A DNA stretch of 64,000 bases from DATLLN01 sp963720885 (lineage in GTDB: Bacteria; Actinomycetota; Thermoleophilia; Gaiellales; JAICJC01): positions 496,001 through 560,000 of the forward strand of contig CAVRGW010000002.1 of assembly GCA_963720885.1 (NCBI GenBank), written 5' to 3'. The notes beneath the pieces are model-generated. The model worked only from the letters and a program-made list of their open reading frames with translations. It was not told where the DNA came from and made no database searches. Of the stretch, positions 23,807 to 32,426 are shown one piece after another. Made by a program: the position numbers and the translations under genes. Positions within the stretch are counted from its first letter, which is position 1; each line of letters starts with the position of its first letter.

Positions 23807-24836
23807 CGCCCCAGGTGTCGGCGAGCACGTAGCCCTCCGGATAGGGGTCATCGGGATCGATCACGAGCTGAGAGATTCCCGTGATCCACGCGCTGCCGCG
23901 GATCGCCGACACGATCGCCGGACGTCCGCCGACCTCGGTCTCGGAGACGATCCGCCCGTCGAACGTCGAGCCGATCGGCGAGGCGTGCGTCATCGCGTCG
24001 CCCGCACGCATCAGGCCCCGGGCATGCAGGGCTGCCATCCTGGCCGACAGCCCCGTGCCGGTGGCCGAGCGGTCGAGCCGGCCCGGCGCGATGACGACGG
24101 CGTTGCGGCTCACCCGTCCCACCCCCTGCCACGGCCCCGCGAGCTGGACGATGCTGATGCCGGCGATGCCCGGGTTCTCGGGATGCACGCACGGCAGCTG
24201 CTCGCGCGCCGCTGAGCGGATCCGCTCACCGGTCAAGGACATGTCTCGCGCCTCGTCAGGCTCGATCGCGAATCCCAGTGACTGCGCGGAGGCGATCGCG
24301 TACCACATGCCTCCGTAGGCAACGTCCACGACGACCGTGCCGATGCCCTCGACCTCGACCGGAGCCTCGAGGCGGTCGGCAAACGCCGGCACGTTGGTCA
24401 GCTCGACGCTCTCGCAGCGGCCGTGCCGGCACGTCGCGCGCACCTCCACCACTCCGCCCGGCGCCTCCAGCCTGAGCACCGTTTCCGGCTCCCGCACCTC
24501 GACCATGCCGGTCTCCAGGAGCACGGTGGCCGTGCAGATCGTGTTCGACCCCGACATCGCCGGGTACTCGGTCGGCTCCATGATGATGAACCCGGCGTCG
24601 CAGTCCCGCCGGTTGGACGGCACGACCAGGTTCGCGTGACAGGCGACGCTGCCGCGCGGCTCCCGCAGCAGCAGCCTGCGCAGCCAGTCGCCGTCACGCC
24701 GCAGCGTCTCCATCTGCTCGAACACCGTGCCACCGGCCGGCGGCAGCACGCCGCCCGTGACGACGTTGCCGATCTCGCCCCCGGCGTGGCAGCCGACCAC
24801 CGTGATCGTCCTGCGCGCTCGCATCGCGGCGAGCAT
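23784..24836 (-). CDS. Proline racemase superfamily protein with Ser/Thr at the catalytic Cys positions
   Basis: A 350-residue member of the proline racemase/hydroxyproline epimerase/3-hydroxyproline dehydratase superfamily: VGCHAGGEIGNVV, SVACHANLVVPS, YPAMSGSNTIC and APGRLDRSATGTG. Racemases and epimerases use two Cys, in MCGHN and DRSPCGTG. Here the first is Ser95 (MSGSN) and the second Thr259 (SATGTG). Trans-3-hydroxy-L-proline dehydratases replace the second Cys with Thr, so dehydratase or a new lyase is more likely than racemase. It starts 9 bp after the SGNH lipoprotein gene. Confidence 0.86.
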   Translation of the reverse strand: MLAAMRARRTITVVGCHAGGEIGNVVTGGVLPPAGGTVFEQMETLRRDGDWLRRLLLREPRGSVACHANLVVPSNRRDCDAGFIIMEPTEYPAMSGSNTICTATVLLETGMVEVREPETVLRLEAPGGVVEVRATCRHGRCESVELTNVPAFADRLEAPVEVEGIGTVVVDVAYGGMWYAIASAQSLGFAIEPDEARDMSLTGERIRSAAREQLPCVHPENPGIAGISIVQLAGPWQGVGRVSRNAVVIAPGRLDRSATGTGLSARMAALHARGLMRAGDAMTHASPIGSTFDGRIVSETEVGGRPAIVSAIRGSAWITGISQLVIDPDDPYPEGYVLADTWGVSGLDLQ

Positions 24837-24845
24837 ACCGTCGGG

Positions 24846-25844
24846 TCAGCCGGCCGCGGCCGCCTCGACCGAGGCGCCGCAGGCGTCCGGCCCCTTGCCG
24901 GCCACCGCCAGGCGCCACGGGTTGGCCAGTGACGCCACCAGGTGTGCCATCGCGGCCGCCGCGGTGGGCCCCAGGTGCAGCCCGTCGGACGAGACGTCTT
25001 CGCGCGGGTAGACGCGGTTCCAGTCGGCGACGATCGCATTGGGGTGCTCGCCCAGCACGTGGCGCACGGCATCGTTGTCGTCCGCGTAGTAGCTGCGCAC
25101 CTCGGCGGTCGTCAGCCACATCAGCAGACCGCTCTTACCGAGCGCATCGGCGATCTCCGCCACGTGCTGCTCGTAGACGTCCGGGATGCCGCCGTCGTTG
25201 GTTCCCAGCTGGATGACGGCGACGTCGGCGTAGGCCGAGGGGTCGGCCTGGATGATCGCCAGACCATCCGGCGTCGGCCGGCTGACCTTGGCGTCGACGC
25301 TGACCTGCCACGGCGGGTGCAGCGTCGACTCGATGTCGCTGCTGGCACCCAGCATCACCGAGTCGCCGATGAACCCGGCCCGCGTGCCGCCGTCCTCCGG
25401 CAGCAGCAGCCAGCGGTCGACGCGATGCCCGCGCTTCGTCCACAGCATCCCCGGCTGCCTCGGCGAGGCGTACACCGAGAGCACGCCGTCGACTCCTGCG
25501 CGCTCCGCCGAGGCCGGCAGCGCGCCGACGCGCACGGCATACGGCCCGCCCAGGTAGCGGCGGCCCGATGCTGCGATCACCGGCAGCGCGGGGGCCGCCC
25601 CGATCGCGGTGCACCTGTAGGCGACCAGCGCGCCCGGGTCGACGCACTCGCCCGCCGGCTCGACCCGGAACACCCGGATCGCCTCTGCGCCGGCCGCCGT
25701 CAGGTCGGGGCAGGTCGGCGGCGGAGCCGGCGTCCCCAGCCGCTCGGAGCCCGGCGCCCCGTTCGAGGTCGCGGCATCCGACCCGCCGTTGCAGCCGGAT
25801 CCCAGCAGCGCAAGGGCGATGATCACGAGGACGACCGCACGCAT
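24846..25844 (-). CDS. SGNH/GDSL-hydrolase-domain lipoprotein
   Basis: A 332-residue exported protein. The signal peptide RAVVLVIIALALLGSGC ends at a lipobox-like Cys18, followed by an Asn/Gly/Ser linker. The SGNH motifs are AGFIGDSVMLGASSD (block I Ser), VAVIQLGTNDGG (block III) and SSDGLHLGP (block V Asp/His). Similar domains sit at the C-terminus of OatA-type acyltransferases, so an esterase or O-acyl transfer role at the cell surface is plausible. ATG 25844 is 8 nt from TAGCGT (complement of 25853-25858). Confidence 0.8.
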   Translation of the reverse strand: MRAVVLVIIALALLGSGCNGGSDAATSNGAPGSERLGTPAPPPTCPDLTAAGAEAIRVFRVEPAGECVDPGALVAYRCTAIGAAPALPVIAASGRRYLGGPYAVRVGALPASAERAGVDGVLSVYASPRQPGMLWTKRGHRVDRWLLLPEDGGTRAGFIGDSVMLGASSDIESTLHPPWQVSVDAKVSRPTPDGLAIIQADPSAYADVAVIQLGTNDGGIPDVYEQHVAEIADALGKSGLLMWLTTAEVRSYYADDNDAVRHVLGEHPNAIVADWNRVYPREDVSSDGLHLGPTAAAAMAHLVASLANPWRLAVAGKGPDACGASVEAAAAG

Positions 25845-26047
25845 CCACTCGAACGCTAGATGATTGATTCCACGAGCTGCGTGGCTCTGGAGCTGGTCCG
25901 AGACGCCCCAGACGCCACGATCGTCCTTGAACAGGCTTCATCCAGCCTGGCCCTGCGGACGCTCCCGTCGTCTGGAACGCCTCGCCCTGCGCCCAGAAGC
26001 CACGAATCCCGTGCAATCAACCATCCGGTGGGTACTCTTCGGTCGGC

Positions 26048-26803
26048 ATGTCGATGGATGCGCTGTACGACACGATCGGCCGTTCCTACGCGGACACCCG
26101 CCGGCCCGACCCCCGGATCGCGGACGCGATCGAGCGCGCGCTGGACGGCTCGTCGTCGGTCGTCAACGTGGGTGCCGGGGCCGGTTCGTACGAGCCGCCC
26201 CAGACCCGCTGGGCGATCGAGCCGTCGCAGACCATGATCGATCAGCGACGGCCGGGAGCCGCGCCGGTGATCCGCTCCACGGCCGAGCGGATCCCGCTGG
26301 CCGACGGCGAGGCGGACGCCGCGCTGGCGGTGCTGACCATCCACCACTGGAGCGATCTGGCGGCGGGCATCGCCGAGATGCGCCGTGTGGCGGCCGGCCG
26401 GGTGGTCATCCTCACCTGGGATCCGGTTGTCGGGACGTCTCACTGGCTGTCCCGCGACTACCTGCCCGAGCTGGCGGCATGGGATGCGACCCGCTTCCTT
26501 CCCATCGAGGACGTGGCGACGCTGATGGGCGGCGCCGAGACGACGGTCGTCCCCATCCCGCACGACTGCACGGACGGCTTCATGGGTGCGTTCTGGCGGC
26601 GGCCTCACGCCTATCTCGATCCGGCCGTCCGTGCCGGGATCTCCTTCTTCTCGCACCCGGACGCCCCGTCGTTCGACGCCGGGCTCGCCCGCCTCGGCGA
26701 CGATCTGGAGAGCGGCGAGTGGCGGCGGCGCAACGCGGAGCTGCTCGAGCTCGACGAGCTGGACGTCGGCTATCGCCTGCTCAGCGTGGGTCGGGAATCG
26801 TGA
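26048..26803 (+). CDS. SAM-dependent methyltransferase
   Basis: A 251-residue methyltransferase: ALYDTIGRSYADTRRPDPRI, motif I VVNVGAGAGSYEPP, AIEPSQTMI, AERIPLADGEADAALAVLTI and HHWSDLAAGIAEMRRVAAGRV. This matches a UbiE-like clade of actinobacterial proteins. TACTCT (26033-26038) is 9 nt before ATG 26048. Its TGA overlaps the GTG of the next gene (GTGA). The 203 bp upstream holds no further gene I can support. Confidence 0.82.
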   Translation: MSMDALYDTIGRSYADTRRPDPRIADAIERALDGSSSVVNVGAGAGSYEPPQTRWAIEPSQTMIDQRRPGAAPVIRSTAERIPLADGEADAALAVLTIHHWSDLAAGIAEMRRVAAGRVVILTWDPVVGTSHWLSRDYLPELAAWDATRFLPIEDVATLMGGAETTVVPIPHDCTDGFMGAFWRRPHAYLDPAVRAGISFFSHPDAPSFDAGLARLGDDLESGEWRRRNAELLELDELDVGYRLLSVGRES

Positions 26804-27537
26804 ACGTGCTCGCCCACGACGTGGCGGGCGACGGCCCCGGACTGCTGCTCGTCCACGCCGGCGTGTGCGACCGGCGGATGTGGGACGGCGTCTTCGAGGA
26901 CCTGGCCCGCGACCACCGGGTGCTGCGCGTCGACATGCGCGGATTCGGCGAGACGCCGGAGGCCACCGAACCGCACATCCTGGGCGACGACCTGCGCGAC
27001 GCGCTGGACGCGGCCGGGATCGACCGCGCCATCGTCGTCGGCAACTCGTTCGGCGGCCGCGCCTCCCTGGAGCTGGCCGTGCTCCATCCGGAACGCGTCT
27101 CGGCGCTCCTGCTGCTCGCATCCGGCATCCCCGACCACGACTGGTCGGAGCAGGTGCGCCGCTTCGGCGCCGAAGAGGAGCGCCTGATCGAGGCCGGCGA
27201 CATCGATGGCGCGGTCGCGCTCAACGTCGAGATGTGGTCGCGCGGCCCCTACCGCGACCGCGTCGCCGAGATGCAGCGCCGCGCGTTCGACCTGATGTCC
27301 GACGACTATGTCGATCCCACGACGCTCGACCCGCCGCTCAGCGACCAGGCGCGCGGAATCGGTTGCCCGACCGTGATCGTCAGCGGCGATGAGGACGTTC
27401 CCGATTTCGCCGAGATCGCGGACATGCTCGCCTCGAGGATCCCCGGGGCGCAGCGCCGCTCGATCTCCGGCGCCGGCCACCTGATCAGCATGGATCGCCC
27501 GGACGAGGTGCTCGCGCTCGTCCGCGAGCTCGGCTAG
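26800..27537 (+). CDS. Alpha/beta-hydrolase
   Basis: A 245-residue alpha/beta-hydrolase fold protein: LLLVHAGVCDRRMWDGVFED (oxyanion region), RVLRVDMRGFGETP, VVGNSFGGRASLELAV (nucleophile Ser in GNSFGG), VIVSGDEDVPDF (acid) and ISGAGHLISMDRP (His). Typical of the bacterial esterase/haloperoxidase group; substrate unknown. GTG 26800 overlaps the preceding stop and couples it to the methyltransferase. Confidence 0.85.
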   Translation: MNVLAHDVAGDGPGLLLVHAGVCDRRMWDGVFEDLARDHRVLRVDMRGFGETPEATEPHILGDDLRDALDAAGIDRAIVVGNSFGGRASLELAVLHPERVSALLLLASGIPDHDWSEQVRRFGAEEERLIEAGDIDGAVALNVEMWSRGPYRDRVAEMQRRAFDLMSDDYVDPTTLDPPLSDQARGIGCPTVIVSGDEDVPDFAEIADMLASRIPGAQRRSISGAGHLISMDRPDEVLALVRELG

Positions 27538-28316
27538 CTCGCGCCCTTGTGCTCCTGGATCGTGTTGCCGCCGTCGACGACGATCGACTGGCCGGTGACG
27601 TAGCTCGCGCCGGGCGAGCACAGGAAGGCAACCGCCTCGGCGACCTCGGCGGCCGTGCCCGACCGCCCGACCGGCGTGTTGCGGCCGCCCTCGATCTCCT
27701 CGAGCGTCGACGACCCGGTCGCGATCCAGCCCGGCGCGATCGAGTTGACGGTCACCCCGTGCGGGCCGCCCTCGATGGCCAGGGCGCGCATCATCCCGTC
27801 CATCCCCGCCTTGGCCGCGCCGTACGGAGCCTCGCCCGCGAACGAGACCACCGGCCCGGTCACCGACGAGACGTGAACGACTCTGCCCCAGCCGCGCTCG
27901 ATCATGCCGGGGAAGGCATGCCGCGTCGCGTTGAATGCCGTCTTCAGGTTGATCGCGATCGCCAGGTCCCACGTCTCCTCGGACAACGAGCGAAACTCGC
28001 CGGACGGGTTTTCCCCGCCGACCTGCGCGATGCCGGCGTTGTTGACCAGGATGTCGACGGGCCCGAGGCGGACCTCGACCTCGGCCAGCAGGGTGCCCGC
28101 GTCGGCGAATCCGGCCAGGTCGCAGACGAACCCGGACGCCTCGATCCCCTCGGCCGTCAGCTCGGCGGCGCGCTCGTGGATGCGGTCGGTGGTCGATGTC
28201 ACCGCCACCCGTGCGCCTCGTTGCCCGAGCAGGCGCGCGCAGGCGAACCCGATGCCGTCGGGCGAGCCGGCCCCGGTGACCAAGGCGATCCTGCCGGTGA
28301 GCGGTTCCTCCGCCAT
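27534..28316 (-). CDS. Short-chain dehydrogenase/reductase (FabG-like)
   Basis: A 260-residue SDR: ALVTGAGSPDGIGFACARLL (NAD(P) loop), DILVNNAGIAQ, VVHVSSVTGP (catalytic Ser), EAPYGAAKAGMDG (Tyr-x3-Lys) and GQSIVVDGGNTI. Closest in type to 3-oxoacyl-ACP reductase/gluconate dehydrogenase-like SDRs. ATG 28316 shares its A with the TGA of the transketolase-like gene (TGATG), so the two form an operon. It is convergent and overlaps the hydrolase stop by 4 bp. Confidence 0.86.
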   Translation of the reverse strand: MAEEPLTGRIALVTGAGSPDGIGFACARLLGQRGARVAVTSTTDRIHERAAELTAEGIEASGFVCDLAGFADAGTLLAEVEVRLGPVDILVNNAGIAQVGGENPSGEFRSLSEETWDLAIAINLKTAFNATRHAFPGMIERGWGRVVHVSSVTGPVVSFAGEAPYGAAKAGMDGMMRALAIEGGPHGVTVNSIAPGWIATGSSTLEEIEGGRNTPVGRSGTAAEVAEAVAFLCSPGASYVTGQSIVVDGGNTIQEHKGAS

Positions 28317-30694
28317 CACCCGACCATAGCCGCGATCGCTGCGCTGGCGATGGCGTCCGCCGAGACGTCGTGGGCGTCGTACACGTCGGCCAGCGACCCC
28401 GACTGCCCGAACTCGTCGACGCCCAGCGCGACCTGCCGCACGCCCAGTGCCGAGCCCAGGAACGCCAGCGAGTGCGATGCGCCGTCGATCACGCTGACCA
28501 GCGGCACGGTCGCCCGGCCCGCGAACAGCAGCTCGAGGTGGGACTCCGGCCGCGCGGTGCGCCCGTCGGCGAGGGGAGCCGTGCGGGCGGCCCGCCACTC
28601 GCGGTAGACGCGGTCGGGGGACGGCAGTGCGAGCACCGCTGCGGTCACGCCCTCGTCTTCCTGCAGCTGGTCGGCGGCGGCCAGCGCCTCCGGCACCAGT
28701 GCGCCGCACACGGCGATCGTCACGTCGGCGTCGGGCGAGCCGCGCAGCCAGTAGGCGCCCGCGACCACGTCGTCGCGGACGGCCTCGGCGCCCCGCAGCT
28801 CGATCAGCGCCTCGAGCGGCAGCTGGTCGATCGGCTTCGTCGACAGCCGCAGATAGAGCGACCGTTCGCGGCGCGCCACCCGCTCCAGGCCGTCGCGCAG
28901 CAGCCAGTCGACCTCGGCGGCGAAGGCGGGCTCGGAGTAGGTGATGCCGGGCAGCTCCAGCCCGATCGACGGCGTGATCGTCGACTGGTGGGCGCCGCCC
29001 TCGCGGGACAGGCTGATACCGGAAGGCGTGCCCGCCAGCACGAACCGCGCGCCGGAGTAGAGCCCGTAGATCAGCGCGTCCAGGCCACGGCACACGAACG
29101 GGTCATAGACAGTCCCCACCGGCAGCAGCAGCTCGCCCATCAGCTCCTCGGTCAGGCCCAGCTGCGACAGCAGCAGGAACAGGTTCATCTCGGAGATGCC
29201 GAGCTCGACGTGCCGGCCCGACCGCCCGACCCGCCATCGCAGCGCCTCCCCGTCGACCTCGACGTCGGGCTCGCCGTCGGGCCCGAACACCCCGGCCCGG
29301 TTGATCCATCCGCCGAGGTTGGTCGACACGCTGACGTCCGGCGCCGTGGTCACGATCCGCTCGCCCACCCCGCGCTCGCGGGCGAGGCCGGTGAGCACGC
29401 GTCCGAACGCCTCCTGCGTTGACGCGCCTCGCGGCGGCCGGTCGGCCGACGGCGCCACGGTCAGCACCGGCCGGGCGGCCGGACGGGGCGGCGGAGCCAG
29501 CCGGGCGGCGGCCTCGGCGCACAGCGCGCCGGCCGGCTCACCGTCGTCGAAGCACGCCCACTCGCGATCCGGATCGATCCGCAGGTCGCGGCGCAGCTCG
29601 TCGATCTGCTCGCCGGTGAGCAGGGCCGAGTGATTGAGCGGCCGACCCGCGATGGGCAGCCGGTGGCCCTTGATCGTATACGCGAAGATCACCGTCGGCC
29701 GGTCGCTGCGACCGTGCGTGTCCACGAGCGCACCGCACAGATCGCTCAGGTCGTGTCCGCCGAGGTCGCGGATCAGCTCCCCGACGCCGCCGCGGTACGG
29801 CTCGAGCGCCGAACGCAGCTTCCACCGCTCGCCCAGAGACAGCGTGCGCTCGAGCGCCCCGGTCACCGTCCGCTCGTCCTCGCCGAACAGCGACTGGTAC
29901 TCCTGGTTTGGCATCTCGTCGATCCGTCGGCGAAGGACGGCGCCGCCGTCGCGGTCGAACGCCTCGCGGAGGCGGGTGCCGTACTTCAGCTCGACCACGT
30001 TCCAGCCGGCTGACTCGAACCCGCGCTGCAGGCCGCCGGCCTTGATCACCGGCACGACCCGGTCGAGCGACTGCCGATTCACGTCGACCAGCCACACGGC
30101 CTCGCCCAGTCCCTGCGTCGCCGGGTCGAGGATCGCCTCCCAGACGTTGCCCTCGTCGAGCTCGGCGTCGCCCAGCAGTGAGATGTACCGGCCGCGACGG
30201 CCACGGCGGCCGAAGTGCGCCTCGACGTAGCGGCCGGCCAGCGCCCCGAACAACGGCGCCGCCGCGCCCAGCCCGACGGAGCCGGTCGAGTAGTCCACCG
30301 GGAACGGATCCTTGGTCCGGCTGGGGTACGCCTGCAGGCCGCCGAACTCGCGCAGCGTCCGCAGCTGCGGCTCCTCCAGGCGGCCGAGCAGGTACGAGAT
30401 CGCGTGCAGCACCGGTGAGGCGTGCGGCTTGACCGAGACCCGGTCCTCGGCCTCCAGATCCCAGAACCAGAGCGCAGTCATCATGCTGACCATCGACGCG
30501 GACGATGCCTGGTGGCCGCCGACCTTGAGCGGATCCGACGAGGCGCGCTCGCGGTTTGCGTGATCGACGATCCGCGTCGCCAGCCACAGCACCCGCCGCT
30601 CGACCGCGGCGAGGGTGGTCAGCTCCGCGTCAGTGGGGAGACTGGATCGGGCTGGGACTGTGGTGGCCACTGGGAGCGAACCAGATGGTCGCAC
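28316..30694 (-). CDS. Transketolase/pyruvate dehydrogenase E1-like ThDP enzyme (single chain)
   Basis: A 792-residue ThDP enzyme of the homodimeric AceE/transketolase type. N-terminal domain: VGGHQASSASMVSMMTALWF, SVKPHASPVLHAISYLLG and the ThDP-Mg motif GDAELDEGNVWEA. Pyr domain: VELGISEMNLFLLLSQLG with the catalytic Glu, then GTPSGISLSREGGAHQST. The C-terminal domain follows. It is shorter than AceE (about 890) and pairs with an SDR, so the substrate may be a sugar or 2-oxo acid. Start uncertain (GTG 30694 or 30670); the first codons lack the usual G/C-ending bias. Confidence 0.85.
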   Translation of the reverse strand: MRPSGSLPVATTVPARSSLPTDAELTTLAAVERRVLWLATRIVDHANRERASSDPLKVGGHQASSASMVSMMTALWFWDLEAEDRVSVKPHASPVLHAISYLLGRLEEPQLRTLREFGGLQAYPSRTKDPFPVDYSTGSVGLGAAAPLFGALAGRYVEAHFGRRGRRGRYISLLGDAELDEGNVWEAILDPATQGLGEAVWLVDVNRQSLDRVVPVIKAGGLQRGFESAGWNVVELKYGTRLREAFDRDGGAVLRRRIDEMPNQEYQSLFGEDERTVTGALERTLSLGERWKLRSALEPYRGGVGELIRDLGGHDLSDLCGALVDTHGRSDRPTVIFAYTIKGHRLPIAGRPLNHSALLTGEQIDELRRDLRIDPDREWACFDDGEPAGALCAEAAARLAPPPRPAARPVLTVAPSADRPPRGASTQEAFGRVLTGLARERGVGERIVTTAPDVSVSTNLGGWINRAGVFGPDGEPDVEVDGEALRWRVGRSGRHVELGISEMNLFLLLSQLGLTEELMGELLLPVGTVYDPFVCRGLDALIYGLYSGARFVLAGTPSGISLSREGGAHQSTITPSIGLELPGITYSEPAFAAEVDWLLRDGLERVARRERSLYLRLSTKPIDQLPLEALIELRGAEAVRDDVVAGAYWLRGSPDADVTIAVCGALVPEALAAADQLQEDEGVTAAVLALPSPDRVYREWRAARTAPLADGRTARPESHLELLFAGRATVPLVSVIDGASHSLAFLGSALGVRQVALGVDEFGQSGSLADVYDAHDVSADAIASAAIAAMVG

Positions 30695-30709
30695 AGTGGG
30701 GGCGTTGCC

Positions 30710-31450
30710 TCAAGCCTTGGCGACGGCGTATGCACGTGCGGCATCCACCAGTTCGCGGAACGGCGCGAGGAAGCGCTCGTCGCGCTGCCACTGCAGCTCG
30801 TTATGCCATTGCAGGCCCATCGCCCAGCCGTTGCCGTCGGTGCGCTCGACCGCCTCGATCACGCCGTCGGGGCCTCGCGCCGCGGGGGACAGCACCTTGC
30901 CGGTCGTGCTCACACACTGGTGATGGAAGGAGTTGACGCGCCGCGGCCCGCCGTCGAACCATCGCTCGACTCCGGAACCGGGCTCCGGGACGATCTCGTG
31001 CCAGTGATCGCCCGGCGGCTCGAGCGCCAGGTCGCTCCACGAGTTGCGGTGCGTGCCGGCGCCGGGGTGAAGCGCCTCGACATCCTGGGTCAGCGTGCCG
31101 CCGTCGGCGACGGCCAGCACCTGGGCTCCTCTGCAGATGCCCAGCACGGGCATGCCGCGGGCGAACGCCCGCCGCACCAGCTCGATCTCGAACTCGTCCT
31201 GCTCGTCGCGGAACGGCTTGGTCAGCGGGTGCGTCTCCGCGCCGTACCGCTTGGGGTGCACGTCCGCGCCGCCGCACAGCTGGACGCCGTCGATCATGTC
31301 GAGCAGCTCGTCGAGCAGCTCCTCGGGCGTCTCCCGGGGGAGCACGACCGGCAGCGCGCCGAACCGCTGCAGCGGCTCGCGCAGCCCGACCTCGACCTTG
31401 CGCAGGAGCGGGTCCTCGAACTCGATGGTGTAGCCGATCACCGGTCTCAT
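30710..31450 (-). CDS. Class I glutamine amidotransferase-like (PuuD-type gamma-glutamyl hydrolase)
   Basis: A 246-residue protein similar to gamma-glutamyl-gamma-aminobutyrate hydrolase: DGVQLCGGADVHPKRYG, MPVLGICRGAQVLAVADGGT (nucleophile Cys in GICRGAQ), VNSFHHQCV and MGLQWHNELQW (catalytic His; the usual QWHPE reads QWHNE). PuuD removes glutamate from gamma-Glu-GABA in putrescine use; that precise role is not shown here. ATG 31450 follows TAGAAT (complement of 31461-31466) by 10 nt; ATG 31462 overlaps that box and is unlikely. Confidence 0.85.
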   Translation of the reverse strand: MRPVIGYTIEFEDPLLRKVEVGLREPLQRFGALPVVLPRETPEELLDELLDMIDGVQLCGGADVHPKRYGAETHPLTKPFRDEQDEFEIELVRRAFARGMPVLGICRGAQVLAVADGGTLTQDVEALHPGAGTHRNSWSDLALEPPGDHWHEIVPEPGSGVERWFDGGPRRVNSFHHQCVSTTGKVLSPAARGPDGVIEAVERTDGNGWAMGLQWHNELQWQRDERFLAPFRELVDAARAYAVAKA

Positions 31451-31475
31451 CGCGGCCGCCATTCTACGTGCGGGC

Positions 31476-32342
31476 TCAACCGGCCGGGACGGGAGCCGGC
31501 CCCGGGGCGGGGGTCTCCCTGCCCAGCAGGAGCACCAGCAGACCGCCCAGCGAAACGGCCAGGGCGACCAGCGACAGCGCGGTGACCGCCGCCGAGTCGT
31601 GGAGCTGCTCGTCGAGCAGCGTCAGGCCGAGGATCAGGCTGGAGACCGGGTCGAAGGTCGCGGTCGCGGCCAGCGACGGCGCGAGCCCGCCCTGCAGCGA
31701 CACCTGGGTCAGTCCGAACGCCGCCAGGCCGACCACGATCAGCGCATAGACGTGCCAGTCGAGCACGACGTCGTCGATGCCGTCGGGCACTCGCGTCACG
31801 GTCGCCTTGGTCAGCGCGGCCGAGAGGCCGAACAGGATCCCCGCAGCGGTGCCGACCAGCGCGGCCTTGAGCGCCGGCCGCGCCCGCAGCCCCGCCGCCA
31901 CCAGCGCCAGGCTGAGGCCGCCGATCACGCCGCCGGCGATCAGCCAGTCGCGCACGGGCGCGTCGTCCCGGCCGCCTGAAGGGTCGCTGAGCGCCAGGAA
32001 CGCCACCAGCCCCGCGGTGACCAGCACGGCCCCGTAGATCTGGCGGCGGCCGACGTGCTGCCCGGTCAACCACACGCCCAGCGGCAGCGCAGCGACCACG
32101 CTCAGCACCTGCAGCGGCTGCACGATCACGAGCCGGCCGATGCCCAAGGCGACGGCGAGCACGATGAAGCCGACAAGCTCGCTGGCCACACCGGCCAGCC
32201 AGACGGGCCGCTGCACCAGCCGCGCGAGGAAGCCGGCCGACACGCCGGCCGGATCCGCCTCTTCGATGTCCGCCTTTTGCTGGAGGACGGTGCCGAGCGC
32301 GTACAGGAACGCGGCGATCAGGGCGAGGCAGACGGCGAGCAC
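31476..32342 (-). CDS. DMT-superfamily (EamA/NIPA-like) membrane transporter
   Basis: A 288-residue membrane protein with nine or ten hydrophobic segments, from MLAVCLALIAAFLYALGTVL to VALAVSLGGLLVLLLG. The first helix continues into QQKADIEE and VQRPVWLAGV, as in a DMT family related to NIPA/EamA transporters. Substrate unknown. GTG 32342 lies 6 nt from TAGGCT (complement of 32349-32354); its -35 area overlaps the perfect palindrome at 32361-32374, which it shares with gltB. Confidence 0.8.
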   Translation of the reverse strand: MLAVCLALIAAFLYALGTVLQQKADIEEADPAGVSAGFLARLVQRPVWLAGVASELVGFIVLAVALGIGRLVIVQPLQVLSVVAALPLGVWLTGQHVGRRQIYGAVLVTAGLVAFLALSDPSGGRDDAPVRDWLIAGGVIGGLSLALVAAGLRARPALKAALVGTAAGILFGLSAALTKATVTRVPDGIDDVVLDWHVYALIVVGLAAFGLTQVSLQGGLAPSLAATATFDPVSSLILGLTLLDEQLHDSAAVTALSLVALAVSLGGLLVLLLGRETPAPGPAPVPAG

Positions 32343-32360
32343 CGCGCCAGCCTAGCTACT

Positions 32361-32374
32361 GAATCATATGATTC
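32361..32374. promoter_or_regulatory. Perfect 14-bp palindrome GAATCATATGATTC, probable operator
   Basis: It sits in an AT-rich patch between the divergent DMT transporter and gltB. Its centre is about 60 bp before the predicted gltB start and about 26 bp before the DMT start, on the DMT -35 region. A half-site-like CGATTCATTCG follows at 32391-32401. The arrangement fits a factor that activates gltB and represses the transporter, but the protein is unknown. Confidence 0.6.
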
Positions 32375-32414
32375 GTTCACAACATAATAACGATTCATTC
32401 GGTTCATTTGCTGC

Positions 32415-32420
32415 TACCCT
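32415..32420 (+). promoter_or_regulatory. -10 box of gltB, leaderless
   Basis: TACCCT ends 6 nt before ATG 32427, so the mRNA should start at or next to the start codon. No purine-rich ribosome binding site precedes the ATG. The -35 region (32392-32397) is weak, which fits a requirement for an activator at the palindrome. Confidence 0.55.
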
Positions 32421-32426
32421 GGGTGC

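Noticed and set aside
25860..26047. Open frames in the 203-bp gap before the methyltransferase
   Set aside because: Codon use is not biased to G/C endings and the peptides show no motif; only the TACTCT box is credible there.
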